Source of the DNA: Firmicutes bacterium CAG:646
GTDB lineage: Bacteria; Bacillota; Clostridia; Lachnospirales; Lachnospiraceae
Assembly (NCBI GenBank): GCA_000432335.1
Contig: HF995414.1
Span: forward strand, 108,078 to 127,855
Direction: 5' to 3'
Length of the DNA stretch: 19,778 bases
Part shown: one piece after another, positions 7,458-15,314 of the stretch
Layout: each line of letters starts with the position of its first letter
Numbering within the stretch: position 1 is the first letter of the stretch
Program-made: the position numbers and the translations under genes
Notes under the pieces: generated by a model
What the model was told of the DNA's origin: nothing
Databases searched by the model: none
Seen by the model: the letters and a program-made list of their open reading frames with translations, nothing else

Positions 7458-7952
7458 ATGAAAAAAACAAACATCAGTAAATTTGTAGCAGTTGGATTAT
7501 GTATCTGTGCATTGACGGGGTGTGGTGCAAGTCCAGATGAAAAACCAGATACGCCGAATCCTATTGTCAATTCTAATACGAATGAAGAAAATGCAAATGG
7601 TTCTTCAGAAAATAAAGGAAACGACATATTAGATTCTGCTAATTTGATAGGAAGTGTTTTGGAATTTACAGACAATGGTTGTTCCATAAGTCAAGCAAAA
7701 GAAATTGAGGGGGGAGCTGGAATAAAATCGGAAGCAGCGGGATTGGAAAATAAAGACAATGCTGTTTCTGTAACCTATAACCCAGATTGTGAATTTGTTG
7801 TTGCGACACTAAATAAACAGTCTGGTGTTACAAATGTAACAACGGGTTCTATATCCGATGTGAAAAAGCAATCTGAAGTATATCTCTATGGAGAGTTTGC
7901 AGACACAAATCATTTCAATGCAACAAAGGTTGTCATAGCCCGTTGGGAATAG
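7458..7952 (+). CDS. Small secreted lipoprotein of the ABC cassette
   Basis: A 164-aa protein with a lipoprotein signal: two lysines, a hydrophobic stretch (8-20) and the lipobox LTGC with Cys22 as the lipidated residue. A Ser/Asn/Glu-rich linker (24-57) leads into a compact C-terminal part (60-164) that looks mostly beta-strand, with Cys75 and Cys111 possibly forming a disulfide. I do not recognise the family; an OB-like fold is only a guess. AAGGTGG at 7442-7448 is the ribosome binding site. The first permease starts 11 bases after its stop. It is probably an extracytoplasmic partner of the permeases or a ligand trap, in the place MacA-like adaptors hold in Gram-negatives (inference). Confidence 0.8.
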   Translation: MKKTNISKFVAVGLCICALTGCGASPDEKPDTPNPIVNSNTNEENANGSSENKGNDILDSANLIGSVLEFTDNGCSISQAKEIEGGAGIKSEAAGLENKDNAVSVTYNPDCEFVVATLNKQSGVTNVTTGSISDVKKQSEVYLYGEFADTNHFNATKVVIARWE

Positions 7953-7963
7953 AGGTGTGAAGT

Positions 7964-9187
7964 ATGAAGTTTTATCAACTTGGTTTTCGCTATTTACAGC
8001 GAAAAAAAGGAAAAACCATTCTTCTGTTGATTGTTTTGATACTTGTAAACAGTATGATTTTAGGTACAAGCATGATTTTAAGGACTACAAATGAGTCCAA
8101 ACAAGCCATGCAGGAAAAGACAAACTCTAAGATTGTGGCTGAAATTACAAGTAAGGACAGCAAGATAACAGAGAATGAAGTAAACAAGATTGAGACGCTA
8201 GAAGATGTTTCGTCTATCAACCGCATTGGTAGACAAGAGGTATTTCCGAATAATTTTGCTCCCGTTACGCTCAATACTTCTACGAATGAGGAAAATTTGA
8301 AAATAGCACTGCTTTCCTATGATGATTTGGAAAAGGACAGCCCTTTTTCAGAAATGCAGTACCGCTTAGCTTCTGGCGATTATATCAAGCGTGAGAAAAA
8401 GGGTGCTGTTATCAATGCGAACCTTGCAAATCAGAATGGGCTAAAGGTTGGAGATACGATTGAACTAAGTACAGAAAACGGAACAAAAGTATCTGTTCAG
8501 ATTATTGGAATTTTCATGTCCGCAGGAAATGTGGAAAAAGACCAGCCGTCAGAAACTACCGCAGTCAATCGAATAGAAAATCAAGTCTTTATTGACAACA
8601 GCACTTATAAAGAATTGTTCAAAGAAGCTGAATTTGAAAAACTCTGCGTTTATTCAAAAAGACCAGAAAAATTAGATGTGCTGGAAACCAGCTTGCAAAA
8701 AATATTCGGAAATGATGTAGAGCTTAGCACTTCCGATACCCTTTATCAACAGATGTCTGCTCCATTAGAGCAAATCAGTAAGGTGGCAAATCTTATGCTG
8801 GTACTTACATTGGTAACTGGTACGGTTGTTGTTTCCCTGCTGTTATGTATGTGGATGAGAACAAGGCAAAAAGAGGTGGCAATCTTTATGAGTCTCGGCA
8901 AGACAAAAAGTGAAATTTTCCTGCAAACTTTATTAGAAGCAGGCAGTGTATTTGCACTTTCGATTTTAGGAGCAACAGCCATTGGTAAATTGTTCTCGGG
9001 CGTTTTGCAAAACATCATTACCGGTTCAGAAAGCATAACAGAAAATCTGAAAGTGGTTTTGCAGATACAAGATATTGGAATGTTGTTCCTTTTAGGCAGT
9101 GCAGTTATTTTGGTAGCATTGTGTTGCTCCATTCTTCCGATATTACGAGCAAACCCGAAAGATATATTAGCGAAAATGGAGGGATAG
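7964..9187 (+). CDS. FtsX/MacB-like ABC transporter permease 1
   Basis: A 407-aa permease with the MacB topology. One N-terminal transmembrane helix (about 18-37) is followed by a large extracytoplasmic domain (about 40-270) and three C-terminal helices near 275-296, 323-345 and 372-393. The cytoplasmic loop RQKEVAIFMSLGKTKSEI is the characteristic FtsX coupling segment, and the C-terminal NPKDILAKMEG is also typical. It lies between the lipoprotein and permease 2 with gaps of 11 and 3 bases. Family members act as mechanotransmission exporters of peptides, toxins or lipoproteins rather than as classical channels. Expected to form a heterodimer with the next gene product. Confidence 0.9.
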   Translation: MKFYQLGFRYLQRKKGKTILLLIVLILVNSMILGTSMILRTTNESKQAMQEKTNSKIVAEITSKDSKITENEVNKIETLEDVSSINRIGRQEVFPNNFAPVTLNTSTNEENLKIALLSYDDLEKDSPFSEMQYRLASGDYIKREKKGAVINANLANQNGLKVGDTIELSTENGTKVSVQIIGIFMSAGNVEKDQPSETTAVNRIENQVFIDNSTYKELFKEAEFEKLCVYSKRPEKLDVLETSLQKIFGNDVELSTSDTLYQQMSAPLEQISKVANLMLVLTLVTGTVVVSLLLCMWMRTRQKEVAIFMSLGKTKSEIFLQTLLEAGSVFALSILGATAIGKLFSGVLQNIITGSESITENLKVVLQIQDIGMLFLLGSAVILVALCCSILPILRANPKDILAKMEG

Positions 9188-9190
9188 TAC

Positions 9191-10636
9191 ATGAATTTTT
9201 TAGGATTGGCAAGGCGTTCTGTATTCAGAAAGCCAGTAAAAAGTCTGCTTTTATTATTGATTGTCTTTGCAATCAGCACTCTGCTTCTTGCAGGTGTGGC
9301 GAGCAAAAATGCCAGTATTGAGGTGCAGGACAAAACCAGACAAGCCATAGGTGCAGGCTTTCTTTTAGAAAGAAATGCAGAGTACCGAACAAAACGACTT
9401 CGTGAATGCTCAGAAAAGATTGGTAATGATAAGGAAGGTAGTTTTGGTGGCTACCATCAGGAAAAAGAGATTATCAATGGTGTGGAGACTTGGTCAGGCT
9501 GGACAACAAATGAATTTGAAAGCTTAGATATAAAAGACATTGAGAAACTGGCAAAAACAAAAGGAATTGCTGATTACAATATTACAACAGCAACAACTCC
9601 TGTAAACCCTGTAAATTTCCAAAGAATTGAAGATAAAGATGTAGACCAAAGCGTAGATGTGGGAGGGGTAAGCTTAATTGGAAACAAAGATATGAAACTT
9701 GACAGAAATGTTTTATCTGGAAACCTGCATATCAAAGAGGGACGAAGGATAACCCCAGAGGATAAAGATATGTGTGTTATTTCAGAGGAACTGGCAAAGC
9801 AAAATAATCTGAAAATCGGCGATAAGATTTCTTTTAATGATTACCACGATACTGAAAATTCAAAGGTATCAGAAGCCGAGATTGTTGGAATTTATCAAGT
9901 GGATCAAAAGATGTCCCCACTTATGCAGGGAGATACTTACCGTTCGGAAAATGTGATATTTACTGATTTGAGATTTCCAGAAAAGGCAGAGGGCGAAACA
10001 AGTCCATTATATGAAAGAGCCTATTTCAAAGTGGAAGATGTGGAAGCTTACGATGAAGTAAAAGAAAATCTGCAAAAAGTAGACATCAACTGGGAGCAAT
10101 ATGATTTGATTGACAATAACGGAAATTCCGAAACCATGTCCTCAAACTTCAATGATTTAGCAAAAGTAAGCGAAATGATGATATTGGTAATCTCTGTTGC
10201 AAGTTTTGTTATCCTTGTTTTCGTATTTCTGTTCTGGCTGAAAAATCGAGTGCAGGAAGTCGGTATTTTCTTATCTCTCGGTGTTCCGAAATTTAGAATT
10301 ATCGGACAGATTTGGAGCGAAGCGATTATGATTGCTGTTCTTTCCCTTATGTTATCCTTTGCTGTCGCTCCTGCCGTTTCCAAAGTAACTGCAAATTATC
10401 TGGTATCACAGCAGGTTCAGCAAATGCAAGAGGAAGAAAAGAATAATGAGGGAAAAGTATCCACAGAATACGTTGCACCAAAGCAGGACGTGCAGAGTAT
10501 CAGCGTAGCGGTTACGCCAGAAATGTATCTGTTGGACGGTGTAAGTGTTCTTGTGTTGATAACAGCTTCTGTTCTGGTATCTGGAATTGTAATACTAAAG
10601 AGAAACCCGAAAGATATTTTATCGGAAATGAGTTAG
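9191..10636 (+). CDS. FtsX/MacB-like ABC transporter permease 2
   Basis: A 481-aa paralogue of the preceding permease with the same plan. Helix 1 is at about 18-37 and the outer domain spans about 40-325. Helices 2-4 lie near 329-350, 378-397 and 447-470. The coupling segment RVQEVGIFLSLGVPKFRI and the end NPKDILSEMS match permease 1. A Glu/Gln-rich insert between helices 3 and 4 (about 405-440) makes it longer. GGAGGG just before its ATG is the ribosome binding site, and it lies 3 bases after permease 1. Two different permeases with one ATPase resemble pneumococcal Vex1/Vex3 with Vex2 (family knowledge; gene order differs). Confidence 0.9.
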   Translation: MNFLGLARRSVFRKPVKSLLLLLIVFAISTLLLAGVASKNASIEVQDKTRQAIGAGFLLERNAEYRTKRLRECSEKIGNDKEGSFGGYHQEKEIINGVETWSGWTTNEFESLDIKDIEKLAKTKGIADYNITTATTPVNPVNFQRIEDKDVDQSVDVGGVSLIGNKDMKLDRNVLSGNLHIKEGRRITPEDKDMCVISEELAKQNNLKIGDKISFNDYHDTENSKVSEAEIVGIYQVDQKMSPLMQGDTYRSENVIFTDLRFPEKAEGETSPLYERAYFKVEDVEAYDEVKENLQKVDINWEQYDLIDNNGNSETMSSNFNDLAKVSEMMILVISVASFVILVFVFLFWLKNRVQEVGIFLSLGVPKFRIIGQIWSEAIMIAVLSLMLSFAVAPAVSKVTANYLVSQQVQQMQEEEKNNEGKVSTEYVAPKQDVQSISVAVTPEMYLLDGVSVLVLITASVLVSGIVILKRNPKDILSEMS

Positions 10637-10649
10637 GAGGACGACGAAA

Positions 10650-11279
10650 ATGTTAGAAGTAAAGAATGTAAGCTATGCTTACAAAACAAAAAAAGATAAA
10701 ACCATTTTGAATCATGTATCTGCTACTTTCGAGGAGGGTATCTTTTATACCATTATCGGTCCGAGTGGTGCAGGAAAAACAACACTCTTATCGTTGTTAG
10801 CAGGCTTAGATACAGCAGTAAAAGGGACTGTCCTTTGTAATGGCGAGGATATTACAAAAAAAGGGCTGAATTACCATAGAAAGCATAATATCTCATTGGT
10901 ATTTCAAAACTATAATCTGATTGATTATTTGACAACGGTTGAAAATGTCAAATTAGGTGGTAGTGGAAATGCTGAAAAATTATTGGAAGAAGTCGGTATT
11001 GGAAAAGAATACTGGCAGAGAAATGTATTGCAACTATCTGGCGGACAGCAACAGCGTGTGGCGATTGCAAGAGCTTTAGCCAGCGACGCTCATGTACTTT
11101 TGGCAGATGAACCGACGGGAAATCTTGATGAAACTACCGCTGATGAAATCATTGCTTTGCTGAAAAAGACTGCACATGAATTAGGAAAATGTGTTGTTGT
11201 GGTTACACACAGTAAACATTTGGCAGAAGAAGCCGACGAAATCTTAGAAATTAAAAACGGTGCAATTTCTTTTCTGTAG
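10650..11279 (+). CDS. MacB/LolD-like ABC transporter ATPase
   Basis: A 209-aa ATP-binding subunit with every key motif: Walker A GPSGAGKTT (37-45), Q-loop Gln86, signature LSGGQ (129-133), Walker B VLLADE (149-154), D-loop GNLD and switch His187. The ADEPTGNLD segment is the hallmark of the MacB/FtsE/LolD subfamily that pairs with 4-helix FtsX-type permeases. It is the last gene of the cassette operon, 13 bases after permease 2, with GGAGGA as its ribosome binding site. At 209 residues it is slightly short of the usual 220-230, truncated only at the variable C-terminus. No strong terminator follows it, only a weak TTTTCTG/CAGAAAA dyad over its stop. Confidence 0.93.
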   Translation: MLEVKNVSYAYKTKKDKTILNHVSATFEEGIFYTIIGPSGAGKTTLLSLLAGLDTAVKGTVLCNGEDITKKGLNYHRKHNISLVFQNYNLIDYLTTVENVKLGGSGNAEKLLEEVGIGKEYWQRNVLQLSGGQQQRVAIARALASDAHVLLADEPTGNLDETTADEIIALLKKTAHELGKCVVVVTHSKHLAEEADEILEIKNGAISFL

Positions 11280-11563
11280 GCGCAGAAAATCTCATACATT
11301 TGTTGTTTATTTACTACTTTTGGTTGCATTTACCAGCATGAAAATACAAACGGAAAAATCTTAAAATAAAGGTAGTAACTATAATTACGATAGGCATATA
11401 TCCTATATAATCCTGTTCCTTATAATCACTTATTGCATGCGATTTAGTTATTACTAGCAAGGACCCGTCACGCACCGCTGTAAATTTTAATTCTACAAAT
11501 GTTTTCTCTTTGTTAATTAAAAAAATACCTTGATCATTAATAGCGGAAAAATAGACAAACGCG
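11280..11563. other. AT-rich intergenic stretch with a possible gene remnant
   Basis: No confident gene lies here. On the minus strand a frame open from a GTG at 11580 to a stop at 11314 encodes 88 residues, with a charged, strand-like middle and one strong hydrophobic segment (about residues 58-75) near the C-terminus. That is what a truncated membrane protein would look like. It has no ribosome binding site, and a strong plus-strand promoter overlaps its 5' end. I treat it as a possible decayed gene end rather than an active gene. Confidence 0.3.
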
Positions 11564-11592
11564 TTGACGTTGAAAAACACGGACGGTATAAT
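11564..11592 (+). promoter_or_regulatory. Sigma-A-type promoter of the 57-aa membrane protein
   Basis: TTGACG at 11564-11569 and TATAAT at 11587-11592 are separated by exactly 17 bases. This near-consensus promoter also rules out the longer in-frame start at 11530, which would lie upstream of it. Confidence 0.8.
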
Positions 11593-11616
11593 AAAACCAA
11601 AAGGAGGGATGGATTG

Positions 11617-11790
11617 ATGGAAATGATACTTATCGGTTTGGTGGGAATTATAATCATTGCTGTTCTCGCAAATGTGTTTTTGGGAGGGAAAAATAGTACA
11701 AAAAGATTTGACGCCTGGAGGAAAAGTGGGAAAAGTATGCTGGATGATTTTGATAAGGAACGGAAAGATCTGGATAATCTTATGAAATAA
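11617..11790 (+). CDS. Small single-pass membrane protein, 57 aa
   Basis: The ATG at 11617 follows AAGGAGG (11601-11607) by 9 bases and a strong promoter, so the 57-aa form is the real product. A hydrophobic helix (about 4-23, I/V/L/A-rich) is followed by a highly charged tail with the pattern SMLDDFDKERKDLDNLMK, probably a short amphipathic or coiled helix in the cytoplasm. I do not recognise the family. The gene stands alone, convergent to rfbB and sharing a terminator with it. Near-consensus promoter and ribosome binding site suggest strong expression. Confidence 0.75.
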   Translation: MEMILIGLVGIIIIAVLANVFLGGKNSTKRFDAWRKSGKSMLDDFDKERKDLDNLMK

Positions 11791-11794
11791 AATC

Positions 11795-11818
11795 TAAGCC
11801 GCCCATTTGGGCGGCTTA
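11795..11818. terminator. Convergent bidirectional terminator
   Basis: TAAGCCGCCCA at 11795-11805 pairs perfectly with TGGGCGGCTTA at 11808-11818, an 11-bp GC-rich stem. On the minus strand it is followed by GATTTTATTT, suited to ending rfbAB transcription. On the plus strand it ends the small membrane protein gene, though without a T tract. Confidence 0.8.
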
Positions 11819-11843
11819 TGGAATATATATGCAAGGTTCCTTT

Positions 11844-12863
11844 TTAGCGGTTTCCGTACATTTTTTCGTAATAATTCTGATATTCACCAGAGATAATGGT
11901 TTCCCACCATTCTTTGTTATCCAGATACCACTGAATGGTCTTTTTGATTCCGTCTGCAAATTTTGTTTCCGGCAGCCATCCCAGTTCGTTGTGGATCTTG
12001 GTAGGATCGATCGCGTAACGCATATCATGTCCCTTACGGTCAGCTACATAAGTGATCAGGCTTTCCGGTTTTCCCAATTCTTTACAGATAATCTTTACAA
12101 TATCAATATTTGTCATTTCATTGTGCCCGCCGATATTGTAAACTTCGCCAACACGACCGTTATGAATGATCAGATCGATCGCCTTGCAGTGGTCTTCTAC
12201 ATAGAGCCAGTCACGGACATTTTCACCTTTTCCGTATACGGGAAGTGGTTTGTCGTTTAATGCATTGGCGATCATCAGCGGAATCAGCTTCTCCGGGAAA
12301 TGATAAGGTCCATAGTTGTTGGAACAGCGGCTGATGGTTACAGGCAGTCCGTATGTTCTGTGGTAAGCCAGTACCAGAAGGTCAGCGCCTGCTTTGGAGG
12401 AACTGTAAGGGCTGCTGGTGTGGATCGGTGTCTCTTCGGTGAAGAACAGATCTGGTCTATCCAAAGGCAGATCGCCGTATACTTCATCGGTGGAAACCTG
12501 ATGGTAACGTTTGATTCCGTATTTTCTGCAGGCATCCATCAGCACAGCAGTTCCTTTGATATTGGTATCCAGAAATACTTCTGGATTTTCGATAGAACGG
12601 TCTACATGGCTTTCCGCAGCAAAGTTTACCACCATGTCAGGATGTTCTTCTTCAAATAATTTGTAAACTGCTTCTCTGTCCGTAATGCTTTCCTTGACGA
12701 AACGGAAATTCGGGTTATCCATAACAGGAGCCAGAGTGGACAGGTTACCGGCATAAGTCAGGCAGTCCAGGCAAATGATCCGATAATCCGGGTATTTTTT
12801 CAGCATATGGAAAATAAAGTTGCTTCCGATAAATCCGGCTCCGCCGGTTACAATAATATTCAT
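11844..12863 (-). CDS. rfbB: dTDP-glucose 4,6-dehydratase
   Basis: A 339-aa extended short-chain dehydrogenase (also called RmlB) converting dTDP-glucose to dTDP-4-keto-6-deoxyglucose with bound NAD+. The cofactor motif TGGAGFIGSNF is at 6-16. Catalytic Thr125-Asp126-Glu127 lie in VSTDEVYGD, and Tyr153 and Lys157 in YSSSK. The SHVDRS and RCSNNYGP segments are characteristic. Length matches the family. AAGGAG upstream on the minus strand supports the start, and it lies 20 bases after rfbA, so the two share a transcript. Its product feeds L-rhamnose or other deoxysugars for cell-surface polysaccharides. Confidence 0.97.
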   Translation of the reverse strand: MNIIVTGGAGFIGSNFIFHMLKKYPDYRIICLDCLTYAGNLSTLAPVMDNPNFRFVKESITDREAVYKLFEEEHPDMVVNFAAESHVDRSIENPEVFLDTNIKGTAVLMDACRKYGIKRYHQVSTDEVYGDLPLDRPDLFFTEETPIHTSSPYSSSKAGADLLVLAYHRTYGLPVTISRCSNNYGPYHFPEKLIPLMIANALNDKPLPVYGKGENVRDWLYVEDHCKAIDLIIHNGRVGEVYNIGGHNEMTNIDIVKIICKELGKPESLITYVADRKGHDMRYAIDPTKIHNELGWLPETKFADGIKKTIQWYLDNKEWWETIISGEYQNYYEKMYGNR

Positions 12864-12883
12864 AAATAAACGCTCCTTCTTTA

Positions 12884-13783
12884 TTAGTTGTGCAGTACAT
12901 CCAGATATTTGCCGTCCAGCACGTCTTTCAGATACTGTCCGTACTGATTCTTCTTCAAAACTTCGTATACTTTCAGTACATCTTCTTTGGAAATCCAGCC
13001 ATTTAAGTAAGCAATCTCTTCCAGGCAGGCAATTTTTCTGTGCTGATGGGATTCCATGGTTTTTACGAAATTGGTAGCTTCCACCAGACTTTCATGAGTT
13101 CCGGTATCCAGCCAGGTAAAGCCCTGTCCCAGAAGTTCCACATTCAGGCATTCATTTTCCAGATAAATCCGGTTCAAATCGGTGATTTCCAATTCGCCCC
13201 GGGCGCTTGGCTTCAGATTTTTTGCATATTCCACAACTTTGTTGTCGTAGAAGTAAAGACCTGTCACGCAGTAATTGCTCTTGGGGTGTTCCGGTTTTTC
13301 TTCGATGGAAATTGCTTTTCCTTCGCTGTTAAACTCTACGATACCGAACCGTTCCGGATCATCTACATAGTAGCCGAATACAGTAGCGCCTTTGCCGCTT
13401 TCTGCATTTTCTACAGCAGCTTTTAAACGTTTTTTCAGACCATGACCTGCAAAAATGTTATCTCCCAGTACCATAGCTACCGTGTCATTTCCAATAAATT
13501 CTTCGCCGATGATGAAAGCCTGAGCCAATCCATCCGGGCTTGGCTGTACGGCATAGGTAAGATTTACGCCAAACTGATGTCCGTCGCCCAGAAGCTCCTG
13601 AAAGCGTGGAGTATCCTGAGGGGTAGAGATGATCAGAATATCCCGGATTCCTGCGTTCATAAGAACGGACATGGGATAGTAGATCATCGGTTTGTCATAG
13701 ATGGGAAGTAACTGTTTGGAAGTTACCATGGTAAGCGGATAAAGGCGAGTACCTGATCCGCCTGCTAAAATAATTCCTTTCAT
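12884..13783 (-). CDS. rfbA: Glucose-1-phosphate thymidylyltransferase
   Basis: A 299-aa nucleotidyltransferase (also called RmlA) making dTDP-glucose from glucose-1-phosphate and dTTP. The nucleotide-binding signature GGSGTRLYPLT (8-18) is followed by KQLLPIYDKPMIYYP and VLGDNIFAGHG. Further along are SIEEKPEHPKS, a GLYFYD strand and WLDTGTHESL near residue 225. All are typical of RfbA. AGGAGG six bases before the ATG fixes the start. It is first in the rfbAB pair; the usual partners rfbC and rfbD are not in the window and must lie elsewhere for dTDP-rhamnose to be made. Confidence 0.97.
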   Translation of the reverse strand: MKGIILAGGSGTRLYPLTMVTSKQLLPIYDKPMIYYPMSVLMNAGIRDILIISTPQDTPRFQELLGDGHQFGVNLTYAVQPSPDGLAQAFIIGEEFIGNDTVAMVLGDNIFAGHGLKKRLKAAVENAESGKGATVFGYYVDDPERFGIVEFNSEGKAISIEEKPEHPKSNYCVTGLYFYDNKVVEYAKNLKPSARGELEITDLNRIYLENECLNVELLGQGFTWLDTGTHESLVEATNFVKTMESHQHRKIACLEEIAYLNGWISKEDVLKVYEVLKKNQYGQYLKDVLDGKYLDVLHN

Positions 13784-13832
13784 GTTGTATCCTCCTAGTG
13801 ATTCTATTCTGTTTTTCCGTGATGTTTTCTAT

Positions 13833-13863
13833 AGTATAAAAGGTGACCTAACGTCACCTTCAA
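13833..13863 (-). promoter_or_regulatory. rfbAB promoter with a 19-bp spacer containing a dyad
   Basis: On the minus strand TTGAAG (13863-13858) and TATACT (13838-13833) are 19 bases apart. The spacer is almost filled by AAGGTGAC (arm at 13860-13853), GTTAG, and GTCACCTT (13847-13840). Over-long 19-bp spacers with central dyads are the mark of MerR-regulated promoters. The same hairpin ends in TTTT on the minus strand and sits just after the MerR-methyltransferase gene, so it may equally be that gene's terminator. Both roles may overlap. Confidence 0.55.
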
Positions 13864-13889
13864 GTGTTTTTTTGATTTTTATGAAATTT

Positions 13890-15071
13890 TCACATAGAAC
13901 ATAGAAAAATTCCAGCGTCTTTCGTGATATGAAACCCTTTTTGGGTCTTTTTTTCCACAAAACTGCGAAAATCCTTATAGCGATCCAGAAGCATCTGATT
14001 CTGATTGCCATGGCAGGAAAGGATATATTGAATCAGCGGTTCCGGCTGATCCAGGAAAATGTCATCATCAAAATGGAGACAGGATATTTGGGAAAAATAA
14101 GGTTCCAGTATAGCCTGTCCGTTTTCAAGACCAAAATGCTCGTAAAGATTTTCTGCTGCCAGAACGATTCTTCCGTCAAATTCCTGTACCAGATTGCTGA
14201 TTTCTTTCATGTGTTCTGTTCCGTAAGTGCTGCACAGAAAAGTTCCGCCCGGTTTCAGAATACGGCGTACTTCTTCACAAACCTGAGGAATATTTTCACA
14301 ATAAAAAAGGAGATGATTGGCAATCACCAGATCAAAGCTGCGGTCAGGAAGGGGCATTTGATGACAGTCAAAACAGAGGAAGGAAAAGCGGGGATCTTTC
14401 AGTCCGATATTTCTCCGGGCATCTCGAAGCATCCCTTCCGAGATATCAGAAAGAGTGATCTGGATCTGCTCGGGAATCTGGCTGCGGTTTTCTGTCCAGA
14501 GAGCGCCGTTGCCGCATCCCAGTTCCAGAACGTTCATGTGGGGAGAGATACCGCAATTTTGGTAGATCCAGGGAAACCATCCCTGAGCATTGCGGGAAAA
14601 ATCCCGATGAAGCTGGATTCGTGTGGTGATATTGGTAGCATTCAGATACTGGGATTTTAAAGTCTTTTCCATTCCTGTCAGGTGGATCAGATCCAACATC
14701 TGACTCCAGTTTACCTGGTGCTCCTGTTCAATGGCGGAAACCGTCTTTTCAATGGCATTTTCTACCAGCTGCATTTGCTCAATCTTATCCTGAATCAGCT
14801 GTTTTTGAAGAGTCAGGGCATTCAGGAGAAAGTGATAATCCGTATCGTTGATCGTCATTTCACGAATATCATCCAGAGAGAAGCCGAGATATTTCAACAG
14901 AAGGATCTGCTGCAGACGGGCAAAATCCGAGTCCGTGTAAAAGCGCGCTCCAGAAGGATTGACATAGGAGGGCTTTAAAATATTCTGTTTGTCGTAAAAG
15001 CGTATGGTGCGCACAGAGACTTGCGCCATCCGGGCAAATTCACCGGAAGAATAATAACCGGGCATTTTCAT
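13890..15071 (-). CDS. MerR-type regulator fused to a SAM-dependent methyltransferase
   Basis: A 393-aa two-part protein. Residues 6-75 are a MerR winged helix-turn-helix: YYSSGEFARMAQVSVRTIRFYD, then GARFYTDSDFARLQQI and LGFSLDDI. A coiled helix follows (about 83-118). From about 175 on is a class I methyltransferase with motif I VLELGCGNG (181-189), an acidic LSDIS (207-211), and a post-I region around residues 234-250. ILKPGGTFLCSTYG is also typical. The effector domain of an ordinary MerR protein is thus replaced by an enzyme. GGGAGG ten bases before the ATG supports the start. It is divergent from the MATE exporter across a dyad-rich region, so control of that exporter is likely (inference). 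The methyl acceptor is unknown. Confidence 0.9.
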   Translation of the reverse strand: MKMPGYYSSGEFARMAQVSVRTIRFYDKQNILKPSYVNPSGARFYTDSDFARLQQILLLKYLGFSLDDIREMTINDTDYHFLLNALTLQKQLIQDKIEQMQLVENAIEKTVSAIEQEHQVNWSQMLDLIHLTGMEKTLKSQYLNATNITTRIQLHRDFSRNAQGWFPWIYQNCGISPHMNVLELGCGNGALWTENRSQIPEQIQITLSDISEGMLRDARRNIGLKDPRFSFLCFDCHQMPLPDRSFDLVIANHLLFYCENIPQVCEEVRRILKPGGTFLCSTYGTEHMKEISNLVQEFDGRIVLAAENLYEHFGLENGQAILEPYFSQISCLHFDDDIFLDQPEPLIQYILSCHGNQNQMLLDRYKDFRSFVEKKTQKGFHITKDAGIFLCSM

Positions 15072-15111
15072 CTGATAGAAACCTCCCTAGATTTATAATG
15101 ATTTTGGGGCG

Positions 15112-15163
15112 GGTCATAAAGGCATAAAACCACTTATGTGCAAGCACAACGTGGTTTATGACC
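15112..15163. repeat. Long interrupted dyad between the MerR fusion and the MATE gene
   Basis: The right arm GTGGTTTATGACC (15151-15163) is the exact complement of GGTCATAAA (15112-15120) plus ACCAC (15129-15133). The left arm is interrupted by GGCATAAA (15121-15128), which looks like a near-duplicate of GGTCATAAA. A second, inner dyad GTGC-AA-GCAC (15138-15147) sits at the centre. The right arm overlaps the -35 of the MATE promoter, so an operator is likely. As RNA it could also fold into a long hairpin. Confidence 0.65.
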
Positions 15164-15186
15164 TTTTGATCCTGGCATCTTATAAT
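15158..15186 (+). promoter_or_regulatory. Putative MATE promoter
   Basis: ATGACC at 15158-15163 (matches TTGACA at four positions) is 17 bases from a perfect TATAAT at 15181-15186. The alternative -35 TTATGA at 15156-15161 would give the 19-bp spacer favoured by MerR regulators. The -35 overlaps the dyad's right arm. Confidence 0.6.
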
Positions 15187-15314
15187 TATAGAAGGAAAAA
15201 GAAGATTTTTCAAATGTTTTTCAAATAGTTCTTGCAGCCGCTCGAGGTTTATGGTAAATATGGTAATACACGTTTGAAAAAAGTAAAGAAGAATAGGAAG
15301 GAGAGAAGTTTCTG

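Noticed and set aside
5226..11563. Mobile element boundaries around the efflux cassette
   Set aside because: No integrase, transposase, target-site duplication or matching terminal repeats are visible; transfer is suggested only by composition and gene content.
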